A stretch of 64,000 bases of DNA from Kushneria avicenniae (GCF_900112585.1 NZ_FOLY01000002.1:496001-560000), one strand, 5' to 3'. Counted from the stretch's first letter, positions 28,995-36,713 are shown. Made by a program: numbers and translations. Notes: a model not told the origin generated them from the sequence alone.

Positions 28995-30766
28995 CGGGCG
29001 CCGCCCTCCGGCTCCAGCTTGTCGGGATCGATGACAAAGAAGCGGGCACTGCCGCCGCCGGGCAGGCGGTAGTTCTTCTGCTTGCGCCCTTCATCCATAC
29101 GGGCCAGCACGTCATGCGTGCCCAGGGTGCGCAGGATGCGGTCACGGCTGTAGCCCTCGACCGCCTCGACCAGTGCGGCGCGGTTGAACAGATAGAGCCT
29201 TCGCCCGTTGTCGATCTCGTAAAAGCCGGCCCGATGCGAGACGTGGGCGGCCAGCTGGGCGTTGACGTCGGAGAAACGGCTATCGCCGTGCAGGGCGATG
29301 AAGTCGGCCAGTGCGGTGAGAATTTGCCGGTCCTCGGCGTTGCCGTCGCCGATGGTGGCCAGCCACTCCATGAACAAGAGCCGGCAAGCCTGAATGGCGG
29401 TTTCCGGTGGCCACGGCAGGATCTTCCATTCACTGGCCAGTTCCCCGGCCAGTGCCATGACCGCAAAACGGTCCGCGACGCGCCCGGCCTGTGCGCTGGC
29501 CACGTTGAACGTGCGCCGGATCTCGCCAAAGCGCCACGGCAGCCCGTGGGCGGTGTCCTCGTCGATCAGGTGTTCCACCAGTGCCGGACCGGCATGACCG
29601 AACTGGCGCGAGACGGCGCCGGTCAGGGTGCGGTGGAAGGTTTCCCCATCCATGCCGTGCACGTCATCAAAGGCGCGATAGGTGCGGGTGCCGGCGTTGA
29701 TGTCCACCATGCGCAGTTCGGCGCCGGCGTGGGCGTTCTGACCCGAGATGCCGGTATGGTCGGCGGCGCTGCGCTCGCCGCTGGACAGGATCGGAATGCA
29801 CCAGTGGTTTTTCGGGCGTCCCTCGCGCTCGCGGGTCATGGTGCCCTTGCCCGAGCCGTTGGCCAGCGCGTAGATATGCTCCTGAAGGCGTTTGGGGTTG
29901 GCGCGGCTGATCTCGTCGGCAATCAGCACGGTGTCGTTGCGGGTGGTGGCCTCGATCTCGACCCCGCCGGCGGACATGTCCCATGACACCTTGAAGCCTT
30001 CCGGGCGGCCCCAGACCGTGGCGCCCACGTCCTGCGCCAGTGACTTGCCGCTCGATGAATCGCCCACCAGGTGGATGCCGCCGCCGTTGACGCCGACCTT
30101 GCGCAGCAGCGGCCCCGACAGGGCGCAGCACAGCGCAACAATCAGCACCGGGTTGCCCAGACACGGCGTGGCCACCTCGGTCTGCCAGTCCTCCAGACTG
30201 CCCCGGGTATCGAACACGCGGGCTTCCAACCCCGAGCCGTGATAGCGCACCTGATCGCTGCCGATCACCCGATGCGGCATGACAAAGGCTCCGGTGCCGG
30301 CGTGCCAGCCGGTGCGGGTTGTGGTGGTCAGCACCACATCAGGGGTGTGGTGGCTGGCCACGAACGCCGGGATGTACTTGCGGTGGTGATAATCGACGAT
30401 CAGGCCCTGACGCATCAGCGGCTTCAAGACGTCATCGCCCTTGCCGGCCAGCGCCTCCATGGGGATGACGTATTCCAGCTCCCGGCCCCGGTGATAAAAG
30501 CGCACCAGCCGCCCGATGCTGCCGTCGTCGCTGTCGATGGTCTCGGCCTCGATATACAGCGGCGAGCAGATCCACAGGTCGAATGGCTGCCCCGGTTCGT
30601 CCGGCGAGGTCTGCTTGATGCCGTGATACCAGGTGCCGGCGCGATAGAGGCGCCCGTCGATGTTCACCGGGCCGTCATAGGTGGCAAAGCCGGGACGGGT
30701 GATGCCTTCCCGCTCGGGCACGTTGGGATTGCCCACCAGTGAAAGGTGCGAGTCCTGTTGGCTCAT
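28991..30766 (-). CDS. DUF927 helicase-like replication protein
   Basis: A 591-residue protein of the DUF927 family common in P4-like and other integrative elements. Walker A is GDSSSGKS (about 235-242) after GGIHLV, and a Walker B-like DTVLIADEI follows at about 278-286. The role is presumably the helicase half of replication initiation. It overlaps the primase gene by ATGA and the coiled-coil gene by ATGA, giving a tightly coupled trio. P4 itself fuses primase and helicase in one protein; here they are separate. Confidence 0.88.
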   Translation of the reverse strand: MSQQDSHLSLVGNPNVPEREGITRPGFATYDGPVNIDGRLYRAGTWYHGIKQTSPDEPGQPFDLWICSPLYIEAETIDSDDGSIGRLVRFYHRGRELEYVIPMEALAGKGDDVLKPLMRQGLIVDYHHRKYIPAFVASHHTPDVVLTTTTRTGWHAGTGAFVMPHRVIGSDQVRYHGSGLEARVFDTRGSLEDWQTEVATPCLGNPVLIVALCCALSGPLLRKVGVNGGGIHLVGDSSSGKSLAQDVGATVWGRPEGFKVSWDMSAGGVEIEATTRNDTVLIADEISRANPKRLQEHIYALANGSGKGTMTREREGRPKNHWCIPILSSGERSAADHTGISGQNAHAGAELRMVDINAGTRTYRAFDDVHGMDGETFHRTLTGAVSRQFGHAGPALVEHLIDEDTAHGLPWRFGEIRRTFNVASAQAGRVADRFAVMALAGELASEWKILPWPPETAIQACRLLFMEWLATIGDGNAEDRQILTALADFIALHGDSRFSDVNAQLAAHVSHRAGFYEIDNGRRLYLFNRAALVEAVEGYSRDRILRTLGTHDVLARMDEGRKQKNYRLPGGGSARFFVIDPDKLEPEGGAR

Positions 30767-31893
30767 TGGGCACCTCCTGTCTGGCCGGTGCCTCCGGCCT
30801 TGCCGGTGCCCTTCTTCTGGCGAGCGTGGGGTTTGCGGTGTTCTTCCGGTGACTGGCCAGACTGCTGCCGGTCGCGGCGGCGTTCACCATCGATGCGCTG
30901 CCGATGCCAGCAATACAGATCGTTGAAGTCGGTGGCGTCCTCCGGCGCGCCTTCCGGCCACTTGGGGTACAGCACCAGCGCGCCGGCGGCGACCGCGGCG
31001 TCATTGGCCATTTTTTTGCCCGGGTTGCCTTCGGTGTGCCGGTCGTCGTCGCCGGCGATCACCAGTTCCAGCGAGCCGTTCAGCGCCCTTTTCATGTAGA
31101 GCGCCACGGCTTCCAGATTGCCGGCGTTCATGGCGCAGGCCACGGGGTCACCGGTCAGCCGGTGCAGGGTGGCGCCGGTGGCCCAGCCCTCGCAGACGAA
31201 CAGCCGCCCGCCGGGGATCAGATCCCCGATCAGCGAATAGGCGCCGGTGACGCGACCGCCTTTCAAAAAGCGCTTGCGCCCGTTGGGCATGATCCATTGC
31301 AGATTGACCATCTCGCCCTCGGCGTACAGCGGCACCATCAGCCAGCCGCGCCCGGACTGGCGCAGGTTATAGACCGGCAGGCGTTTGGCGATCAGGTAGG
31401 GATGGTGGGCGCTGGCACGTTTTGCGCTGTCCCAGTAGCGCTTGGCGCGTTCGGCGGCGGCCTCGCGGTTGCGGGCCTGCTCCTGCTCCATGGCCTTTTG
31501 GCGGGTATCGAACGCCTCGATCGCAGCGGCATCCAGTACCGGCGAAGAAGGGGCAGGCATACCACTGCGGGAAGACCGGAACACACCGAGCCCCAGCCGC
31601 GCATCGATCTCCATGGCGGCATCGACCTGCCGGCGATAGCTGCGCAGGTAGCACAGCAGTGACACCAGATCACCGCCCCGGGCGTCACTGTCGGCAAAGT
31701 CGTTCCACTTGCCATTGGCCAGCGATACGCCAAACGACCCGGCGTGGCGGTCGCCCCGCACGGTATTGCGGGCCTGCCACTCGCTGCCCTGTCGCTTGCC
31801 CTCGGGCAGCCATTCGGAGAGCAGCAGTTCGGCGTATTCAAGGGCCGCCGCGCTGACGCGGCGGATTTTGGCGATGGTCTCGTGTTCAGCCAT
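30763..31893 (-). CDS. Toprim-domain primase of the satellite
   Basis: A 376-residue primase-like protein. The Toprim core is visible: Glu235 in FVCEGWATGATLHRL and the acidic triplet 282-284 in VIAGDDDRHTEGNPGKK. The N-terminal part lacks an obvious CHC2 zinc finger but has HAGSFGVSLANGKWNDFAD, typical of P4-alpha-like primases. Start at ATG 31893 with GGAGG seven bases upstream. The basic, Gln-rich C-terminal tail may bind nucleic acid. It forms an operon with the helicase gene. Confidence 0.85.
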   Translation of the reverse strand: MAEHETIAKIRRVSAAALEYAELLLSEWLPEGKRQGSEWQARNTVRGDRHAGSFGVSLANGKWNDFADSDARGGDLVSLLCYLRSYRRQVDAAMEIDARLGLGVFRSSRSGMPAPSSPVLDAAAIEAFDTRQKAMEQEQARNREAAAERAKRYWDSAKRASAHHPYLIAKRLPVYNLRQSGRGWLMVPLYAEGEMVNLQWIMPNGRKRFLKGGRVTGAYSLIGDLIPGGRLFVCEGWATGATLHRLTGDPVACAMNAGNLEAVALYMKRALNGSLELVIAGDDDRHTEGNPGKKMANDAAVAAGALVLYPKWPEGAPEDATDFNDLYCWHRQRIDGERRRDRQQSGQSPEEHRKPHARQKKGTGKAGGTGQTGGAQ

Positions 31894-32179
31894 GGGCCAC
31901 CTCCCGGCGGTACGCATGACCCGCCACATTCATCAGGTCGTCGGCATCGTTGAGCAGCAGGTAGGCAGCGTGGGCGATGCTGGACAGGTCGCGGCCATCG
32001 ATACCGCCGCCCTTGCTCTCGCCGCCCAGGGTGGTGACGGTGAACAGCATGTCACGGGCTGCCGAGAGGCGCAGGCCGGCGCAGTCGTGCAGTTCGTCAA
32101 AGCTGGCGTGACGGTCGATCAACAGCGCCGGGCGCTTGTGGGTCGGGTGAGCGGTCAGCGGGACGTATTGATCAGCCAC
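31886..32179 (-). CDS. Small satellite protein (97 aa), unknown
   Basis: A predicted 97-residue protein starting at GTG 32179, with GAGGGGG eight bases upstream; a GTG at 32194 is the alternative. It contains HPTHKRPALLIDRHASFDEL and a DAARLSAARDML-like helix region, and is similar in style to small DUF3077-like proteins that accompany DUF927 genes. It overlaps the genes on both sides by eight bases, so it belongs to the replication operon. Function unknown. Confidence 0.6.
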   Translation of the reverse strand: MADQYVPLTAHPTHKRPALLIDRHASFDELHDCAGLRLSAARDMLFTVTTLGGESKGGGIDGRDLSSIAHAAYLLLNDADDLMNVAGHAYRREVAHG

Positions 32180-32429
32180 GAGCCACCCCCTCACCGATCA
32201 GGTCATTCAGGTCAGAGAGCAGGTCGGCGTAATCGGCGGCAGAAATAGCGCCCAGCGTGTGGGCCATGCGAGCCATACCGACCAGTTCGGCAAACTGTTC
32301 CGAACGGCGATTGACACGCAGCTCGATCAGGCGCGAGCCGATCAGGGCAATGGCTTTCTGGGAAGCGGGTATTTCAGATTGAACGGGGTTTTTAAGACGT
32401 GCGGACGCACTAGAGGCGTGAATAGCCAT
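32172..32429 (-). CDS. Small satellite protein (85 aa), unknown
   Basis: An 85-residue helical protein beginning MAIHASSASARLKN; the ATG at 32429 has AAAGGAG upstream. The frame stays open upstream to 32804, but that part crosses the RNA hairpins and a terminator and is probably not translated. It is the first translated gene after the leader at 32430-32704 and so would be the direct target of any leader-based control, like kil or eta in P4. Function unknown. Confidence 0.6.
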   Translation of the reverse strand: MAIHASSASARLKNPVQSEIPASQKAIALIGSRLIELRVNRRSEQFAELVGMARMAHTLGAISAADYADLLSDLNDLIGEGVARG

Positions 32430-32455
32430 GGGACGGACTCCTTTCGTTGACTCGG

Positions 32456-32493
32456 AGTCGTCGCCAAACGTTCTCACGCGTTTGGAGACGACT
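32456..32493 (-). other. 15-bp leader hairpin with GTGAGAA in its loop
   Basis: AGTCGTCGCCAAACG (32456-32470) pairs with 32479-32493 with a single mismatch around an 8-base loop. It lies 27 bases upstream of the 85-aa gene and could control its expression. Confidence 0.75.
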
Positions 32494-32581
32494 GTACGCG
32501 GGGTGAGAAACCGGCACGAAAGGAAACCGGCCGAGCCGAAGCCCGCCCACGCACAGCCGCCATAACAGCAGGGTGCGGACG

Positions 32582-32614
32582 CAAAAAAAGCGCCTGCATT
32601 GCTATAGAGGGCGC
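32582..32614 (-). terminator. Intrinsic terminator inside the leader
   Basis: On the minus strand AGCGCC (32614-32609), a 15-base loop and GGCGCT (32593-32588) are followed by a run of T (from 32587). It stands more than 150 bases before the first operon gene, so it would stop leader transcripts early. Confidence 0.6.
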
Positions 32615-32674
32615 TACTGCACCTTCCGTCTTCCGGGTTCTCACGCCCGGTCGCAGATTTTGCTGCGACCCTTT

Positions 32675-32704
32675 CATCATAATCAGACCGGCCAGGACGT
32701 GGCA
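32675..32704 (-). promoter_or_regulatory. Candidate leader promoter
   Basis: On the minus strand TTGCCA (32704-32699), 18 bases, and TATGAT (32680-32675). The start would fall near 32668, directly before the leader hairpin. A further perfect hairpin (CCGGGAC/GTCCCGG, 32712-32731) lies just upstream. The stretch 32732-32884 shows nothing else I can name. Confidence 0.45.
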
Positions 32705-32884
32705 AGCCATGCCGGGACGATTTTGTCCCGGTGGCCAGTGCCGGATCTCGAAAAAAGTGCCCGGCGGCCCGTCGTGTCCCGGTTTTTTCGCGTGTCATGG
32801 GCACAAAATCTCCCCAACCCCACCCGGTGACTACCGGGCAGCGGTGAATATTGATCAGTTCAGAGGGTCAGGCGGTGGCGCGGC

Positions 32885-33139
32885 CTAGCAATCGGTCTCG
32901 ATGCTGGGGCCCCGGTGCAGATCGGTCAGCAGGTGACGGTTCGCGGGGTGTTCGGCATGATGGCCGGGTGCGGTGCTCGTCTTGTGCTGCGTGACCGACA
33001 CAAAGCGCTCGCTGCCGCCGCGCACGATCTCGCGGCCCGGCAGGTTGACGGCGCCGGTCAGGGCCGAATCCATCGACTCCATATCCGCTTCGGTAAAGTC
33101 GATGCTCTGTTCGCCGATCTTCATGGTGAAGCGTTTCAT
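32885..33139 (-). CDS. Small satellite protein (84 aa), unknown
   Basis: An 84-residue protein, MKRFTMKIGEQSIDFTEADM at the start, without recognised domain. Its ATG overlaps the TGA of the AlpA gene (ATGA), so it is co-translated with that regulator. The C-terminal half is His-rich. It may be a regulator accessory or a short-lived early protein; no function assigned. Confidence 0.55.
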   Translation of the reverse strand: MKRFTMKIGEQSIDFTEADMESMDSALTGAVNLPGREIVRGGSERFVSVTQHKTSTAPGHHAEHPANRHLLTDLHRGPSIETDC

Positions 33140-33417
33140 GCGCGGGCCTCCGGTCGAGCAGTGGTGTTCAGGGTGGTGTTGCGCTGGGCCAGTCGCTCGG
33201 CGATCCAGCCGTCGATCTCTTCTTCCAGCCAGGCGACGCTGTTGTCGCCAATCGGGACCGGCGCCGGAAAGGTGCCATCGCTGACGCCCTTGTAGATCGA
33301 TGAACGGCTCTTGCCGGTCTTGAGTTCCACCTCACGGCGACGCAACAGGCGATTGCCCAGCTGGATGCGCTCGACGTGCCGGCAGGCACTGGTGGTGGAT
33401 GATGTTGATGCCGTCAT
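33136..33417 (-). CDS. AlpA-family DNA-binding regulator/excisionase
   Basis: A 93-residue protein with a winged-helix/HTH of the AlpA type: LLRRREVELKTGKSRSSIYKG, then DGTFPAPVPIGDNSVAWLEEEIDGWI. In P4-like elements this family activates the integrase or acts as excisionase. It is placed upstream of the replication operon, the usual site. A perfect palindrome lies 96 bases upstream at 33513-33533 and could be its own operator. Confidence 0.85.
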   Translation of the reverse strand: MTASTSSTTSACRHVERIQLGNRLLRRREVELKTGKSRSSIYKGVSDGTFPAPVPIGDNSVAWLEEEIDGWIAERLAQRNTTLNTTARPEARA

Positions 33418-33512
33418 GGGCGTTTCCTGTCGTGGTTGATTCGAGCGGCGCAGGTGCCGCCGGGGACAGGATCAGCTTGCCAAGGGATGGTGGGGACTTC
33501 GAGCAGCGCGTG

Positions 33513-33533
33513 TTGTAAAACCGGCCTTTACAA
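33513..33533. promoter_or_regulatory. Perfect inverted repeat upstream of alpA-type gene
   Basis: TTGTAAA, seven bases, TTTACAA. A related word, TGTTGTATAAACC (33952-33964), occurs before the zinc-finger gene, compared with TGTTGTAAAACC here, so both promoters may be read by one regulator. Confidence 0.5.
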
Positions 33534-33621
33534 TAGGAACGGCAGAACGAGGCATGCACATGGCCACAAAAAACCGCGACAGCATCAGCGGTCGCGGTTG
33601 GATCGTTGAGCAGTGCCAGCT

Positions 33622-33816
33622 TTAGCCGGTCGTCCGGTTTTCACTGTTGGCACTGTCATTCACGGCTTGAACGGTAAAATCGCCTCTACAGCGGTAATCA
33701 CACGCAGGGCGCGAGCATTCCAGGTAAAAGCGTGAATAGTACGGGTGAAGCCTTCGGCTGGTGCGAATGCGCATACGGCTGCCGCAGCGCTCACAGTGCA
33801 ATCCCAGTCCTTGCAT
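33622..33816 (-). CDS. Ogr/Delta-type zinc-finger late-gene activator
   Basis: A 64-residue protein starting MQGLGLHCERCGSRM. Cysteines C8, C11, C34 and C39 give C-x2-C-x22-C-x4-C, the same spacing as phage P2 Ogr and P4 Delta, which activate late promoters of a helper phage; RTSRR after the first pair is also Ogr-like. This is strong support for a satellite life style. A longer in-frame start exists but adds 29 residues unlike the family. Confidence 0.85.
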   Translation of the reverse strand: MQGLGLHCERCGSRMRIRTSRRLHPYYSRFYLECSRPACDYRCRGDFTVQAVNDSANSENRTTG

Positions 33817-33905
33817 GGTGTTTATCCAGTAGTTCGCCTGTGTGTTGCCGGAACGCAAAGCAGTGCTTCTGCCTTCCCGAGCGGGCCTGTCCCGCTTCAC
33901 CAACC

Positions 33906-33925
33906 ACTGTATAGAACACTGTATA
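33906..33925. repeat. Direct repeat ACTGTATA, 12-bp period
   Basis: ACTGTATA occurs at 33906-33913 and 33918-33925 in the AT-rich gap upstream of the zinc-finger gene, with TGTTGTATAAACC at 33952. Possible activator or excisionase sites. Confidence 0.4.
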
Positions 33926-33975
33926 AATAACCAATATGGAAAATTAACAAATGTTGTATAAACCAGCGCGCATGC

Positions 33976-34413
33976 TTACAACGTTAGCTGCATGTGAAGG
34001 AGCGGATAGGGCTTGCCTTGACCATCAAGCGGGGAACGCCCGATCACCTTAAAGCCCAGGTGCTTATAGAATCCCAGTGCCTGCTCGTTCTGCTCGTTGA
34101 CGTCTACCTTGGTGACACCTTGAGTGCTTATGACATGTCGGGCAAGTGACGCCCCGACACCCTGGCCGCGAGCTTCCGGTGCAATGAAAAGCATCTCGAT
34201 ATTGCCATCGCTCACGCCGCAGAATCCCAGAATTTTCTCGTCATCGCTCTTGGCCACGTTCAGGCTGACGGCCTTGAAATACTCATTCAGGATAAGCGGC
34301 TTCAGTTCAATGAGGTCACTCTCTGCCAGAAAATCGTGCGTCGCTCGAACCGAGGCTTCCCATATTTCTATAAGCCGCTGATGCTCTGAACTTATTGCGC
34401 TTTCGATTTTCAC
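33976..34413 (-). CDS. GNAT-family N-acetyltransferase
   Basis: A 145-residue acetyltransferase: IEMLFIAPEARGQGVGASLARHV holds the acetyl-CoA loop (ARGQGVG), and NEQNEQALGFYKHLGFKVIGR is the usual C-terminal motif. The opening (LIEIWEASVRATHDFL) resembles YjaB-like GNATs. It starts with GTG directly after the integrase stop (TGA|GTG), so it is probably cotranscribed with the integrase, as cargo. Substrate unknown; could be a toxin-type, drug or tRNA acetylase. Confidence 0.85.
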   Translation of the reverse strand: MKIESAISSEHQRLIEIWEASVRATHDFLAESDLIELKPLILNEYFKAVSLNVAKSDDEKILGFCGVSDGNIEMLFIAPEARGQGVGASLARHVISTQGVTKVDVNEQNEQALGFYKHLGFKVIGRSPLDGQGKPYPLLHMQLTL

Positions 34414-35628
34414 TCATCGCTCTCCTGCTTCACCCGATTTTCTAATCACAAAGCTTTCAAGCTTATCTGCCCATGCTTGCATCATGGCCGGCCTTTGCTC
34501 GGCGGCCATATGCTCTGCATGGGTATAGACGCCCTCGATCCCCGGCAGCTTGTGTGAAAGCTGCATCTCGATCCACTCACGCGGATAGCCCATCTCTTTC
34601 AGGCCAGTGGCCACCACATGGCGAGTACCGTGGGGAACGTGCCGGCCTTCAAAACCCATGCGCTTCAGGGCCATGCCGAAAGCCGCATCGGAAATCGGTT
34701 TGGTCGCGTCATTACGCCCCGGGAAAAGCAACTTATAGCGTCCGGTGAGCCGGTGGAGTTCGTGCAGGATGGCGACAGCCTGAAAGGGGAGTGGGACCTG
34801 GTGGGGGCGATCCATCTTCATTCGCTCGGCAGGGATCTTCCACACGCTGGCTGTCAGGTCGAATTCTTCCCAGCGAGCGTTGCGCAGTTCCCCTGGACGA
34901 ACAGCGGTCATCAGCAATAGCTGAAGGCCACAGCGCACCAGAGTGCTTTTGTCGTAGGCGTTGATCGCCTGCACAAGCTCTGGCAGTTCCTGTTGCGGTA
35001 TATGAGCGAAGCTCTGCTTTTTCTGACGTTGCAGGGCACTGCCCAGCTCGGCAAGCGGGTTATAGGTCGCCCGACCCGTGATGATGGCGTAGCGGTAGAT
35101 CTCGCGGCAAAAAGAAAGGATCTTGCGGCGCTGCTCGAATTTGCCGGCGGCTTCCAGGCGTTTGAGAAGATCCAGCCATTCAAGCGGTTTGATATCGTCG
35201 ATGGCGCGCTGGCCAAAATGCGGGAAAACATGCGTTTCAAGGGCTGCCCAGCTTTGTGTGGCGCGCTTGGAGCTTTCCTTCCAGCGGGGCACCATCGTGG
35301 CGTGCCACTCGCCAGCCAGCACCTGAAAGGTATTTTCGGTGGCGTAGCGCAGCTCGCGCTTTTCCTGCTTGCGTTGCTCTACGGGATCGATGCCTTGGGC
35401 TACCAGACGCCGCGCATCGGTGCGCTTCTCTCTCGCTTCGGCCAGAGAAACCTCGGGGTAATTGCCCAGGCTCATCATGTTGCGCTTGCCGTTCGGTCGC
35501 ACGTAGCGAAAGCGCCAGCCCTTGCTGCCGTTGGGTGAAATCCTGAGTTCGAGTCCCAACCCGTCCGAAAGCGCTATCGGTTTTTCACCCGGTTTGGTTT
35601 TTTCGATTTTTCTGACAGTTAGCGACAT
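34414..35628 (-). CDS. P4-type tyrosine integrase
   Basis: A 404-residue tyrosine recombinase with the N-terminal DUF4102 arm-binding region (LSDGLGLELRISPNGSKGWR). Catalytic residues are visible: Arg244 in TAVRPGELRNARW, His333 and Arg336 in HGTRH, His359 in LSHK and Tyr368 in GVYTHAEH. Start at ATG 35628. It lies beside tRNA-Arg(CCT), its likely target, and drives insertion and excision of the satellite. Confidence 0.95.
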   Translation of the reverse strand: MSLTVRKIEKTKPGEKPIALSDGLGLELRISPNGSKGWRFRYVRPNGKRNMMSLGNYPEVSLAEAREKRTDARRLVAQGIDPVEQRKQEKRELRYATENTFQVLAGEWHATMVPRWKESSKRATQSWAALETHVFPHFGQRAIDDIKPLEWLDLLKRLEAAGKFEQRRKILSFCREIYRYAIITGRATYNPLAELGSALQRQKKQSFAHIPQQELPELVQAINAYDKSTLVRCGLQLLLMTAVRPGELRNARWEEFDLTASVWKIPAERMKMDRPHQVPLPFQAVAILHELHRLTGRYKLLFPGRNDATKPISDAAFGMALKRMGFEGRHVPHGTRHVVATGLKEMGYPREWIEMQLSHKLPGIEGVYTHAEHMAAEQRPAMMQAWADKLESFVIRKSGEAGER

Positions 35629-35671
35629 CGTGGTATAGCGAGCATCTTCGAATCTGGAATATGCCTGCCTG

Positions 35672-35680
35672 TATACCATT
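35672..35680. repeat. TATACCATT, right-end counterpart
   Basis: Same 9-mer as at 21321-21329, here 44 bases upstream of the integrase start; an inverted TGGTATA lies at 35631. Possible arm-type integrase site. Confidence 0.35.
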
Positions 35681-35793
35681 TTTATGCCGGATTCGGGAAG
35701 AACGCTTGGGACTGCTTGGGAACGTAAGTTCGCTTAAATCAAGGGTTTGAGGCGGTTTTAAAGGCTTGGAGAGGACTGCTTGGGAAGGTGCGG

Positions 35794-35870
35794 TGGCGCC
35801 CCCGTCAGGATTCGAACCTGAGACCTTCCCCTTAGGAGGGGGACGCTCTATCCAGCTGAGCTACGGGGGC
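35794..35870 (-). tRNA. tRNA-Arg (anticodon CCT)
   Basis: A full cloverleaf on the minus strand: acceptor GCCCCCG/CGGGGGC, D-arm GCTC/GAGC, anticodon stem TCCCC/GGGGA with loop CTCCTAA (anticodon CCT), T-arm TCAGG-TTCGAAT-CCTGA, discriminator G and encoded CCA. It decodes AGG. The 3' end abuts the satellite, which supplies the final bases. Confidence 0.97.
35801..35813. repeat. Candidate right attachment site inside tRNA-Arg
   Basis: CCCGTCAGGATTC, identical to 21240-21252. It covers the 3' T-arm strand and part of the acceptor stem, a common crossover region for P4-type integrases. Confidence 0.6.
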
Positions 35871-35942
35871 GAAGTGGGCGCCATTATAGGGATTTCACGC
35901 GTATAGTGAAACCCTGATGCCCCAACGCCTTCCAGAGCCTGC

Positions 35943-36713
35943 ATGAAAGAACGTATTACGACAGATCGCCACTTCAACGGCATGGCCGAGAAATTCGAAA
36001 ACGCCCTGTACAATCACTCCCGCGGGCGGCTGCGGCTGGCGCTGTTGACGCGGGCCATCGAGTCTTCCATCCCATTGACCGGGCAGCCGCTGGTCGATGT
36101 CGGCGCGGGCCTGGGCCAGATGGCGCACTGGGCCGCGGAAAAGGGCCATCCGGTGACGCTGCTGGAGCCGGCCGAGGATATGCTGGCAGCCGCGCGCGAG
36201 CGTCTCGCCGGCCACGATGCCCGCTTTTTCCCGAACGATTTGCAGGGTTTGTCTGATGTGGCGCCGGGGCCATGGTCGTTGATGTTCTGTCACGCGGTGC
36301 TGGAGTGGCTGATCGAGCCTGAAGCGGCGATTCATCGGTTGGCCGAGCAGCTGGCGCCGGGCGGGTGGCTGTCGCTGATGGTGTTCAATGAAGATGCACT
36401 GCGCTTTTCCAACGTGGTGAAGGGCAACCTGCAAAGGGTGCTCGATGATCAGCTGGCAGGCTTTGGCAAACGAAAGCGCCTGACGCCGATTTCACCGCTG
36501 CGCCATGAGCAGGTGGTGCAGTGGTTGAATGAGGCCGGGCTGGAAGTTCGAGCGGTAACGGGCATCCGTGTGTTTCATGATTACCTGCGCGAGCGTGACC
36601 CGGATGAAGCCACGCTGGAACGGCTTTTCGAGCTGGAGCATCGCTACTGCCGGCAGGAACCCTACTGGCGGCTGGGCCGCTATCTTCATTACAGCGTTCA
36701 TCGCCCGAGCTGA
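35943..36713 (+). CDS. cmoM: tRNA 5-carboxymethoxyuridine methyltransferase CmoM
   Basis: A 256-residue SAM-dependent methyltransferase (formerly SmtA). It starts MKERITTDRHFNGMAEKFENALYN-like as in CmoM, with motif I LVDVGAGLGQMAHW, the LLEPAEDML acidic loop and FCHAVLEWL. It methylates cmo5U34 to mcmo5U34 in tRNAs for Ala, Ser, Pro and others. cmoA and cmoB, which make cmo5U, are also in this window (47-48 kb). Confidence 0.92.
   Translation: MKERITTDRHFNGMAEKFENALYNHSRGRLRLALLTRAIESSIPLTGQPLVDVGAGLGQMAHWAAEKGHPVTLLEPAEDMLAAARERLAGHDARFFPNDLQGLSDVAPGPWSLMFCHAVLEWLIEPEAAIHRLAEQLAPGGWLSLMVFNEDALRFSNVVKGNLQRVLDDQLAGFGKRKRLTPISPLRHEQVVQWLNEAGLEVRAVTGIRVFHDYLRERDPDEATLERLFELEHRYCRQEPYWRLGRYLHYSVHRPS

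Larger units (their letters stand above)
32430..32704 (-). ncRNA. Candidate P4-type immunity leader (cI RNA-like)
   Basis: Read on the minus strand the order is: promoter-like element, an 8-bp hairpin (32648-32669), GTGAGAA (32637-32643), an intrinsic terminator (32582-32614), the complementary TTCTCAC (32503-32509), and a second GTGAGAA (32471-32477) in the loop of a 15-bp hairpin. One segment that can pair with two others, plus premature termination, is how P4 immunity works. Pairing of the first two extends to 13 bp with two interruptions. The analogy is inference; no sequence identity with P4 is claimed. Confidence 0.45.
21240..35813. mobile_element. Integrated P4-like phage satellite carrying a CBASS operon
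   Basis: Bounded by a 13-bp direct repeat (CCCGTCAGGATTC at 21240 and, within tRNA-Arg, at 35801). It contains a P4-type tyrosine integrase next to the tRNA, an AlpA regulator, an Ogr/Delta-type activator, a split primase/helicase, repeat arrays and a defence cargo, but no capsid, tail, portal or conjugation genes. That combination suits a satellite that uses a helper phage. Caution: bases beyond the 13-bp match at the left do not restore the tRNA acceptor end, so the left boundary is a hypothesis. Confidence 0.7.

Noticed and set aside
32430-32804. Long version of the 85-aa satellite protein (210 aa)
   Set aside because: The extension crosses hairpins, a terminator and a promoter-like element and has biased composition; ATG 32429 has a good ribosome site.
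33622-33903. 93-aa version of the zinc-finger gene
   Set aside because: The first 29 residues are unlike Ogr/Delta; the Met at 33816 directly precedes the zinc motif.
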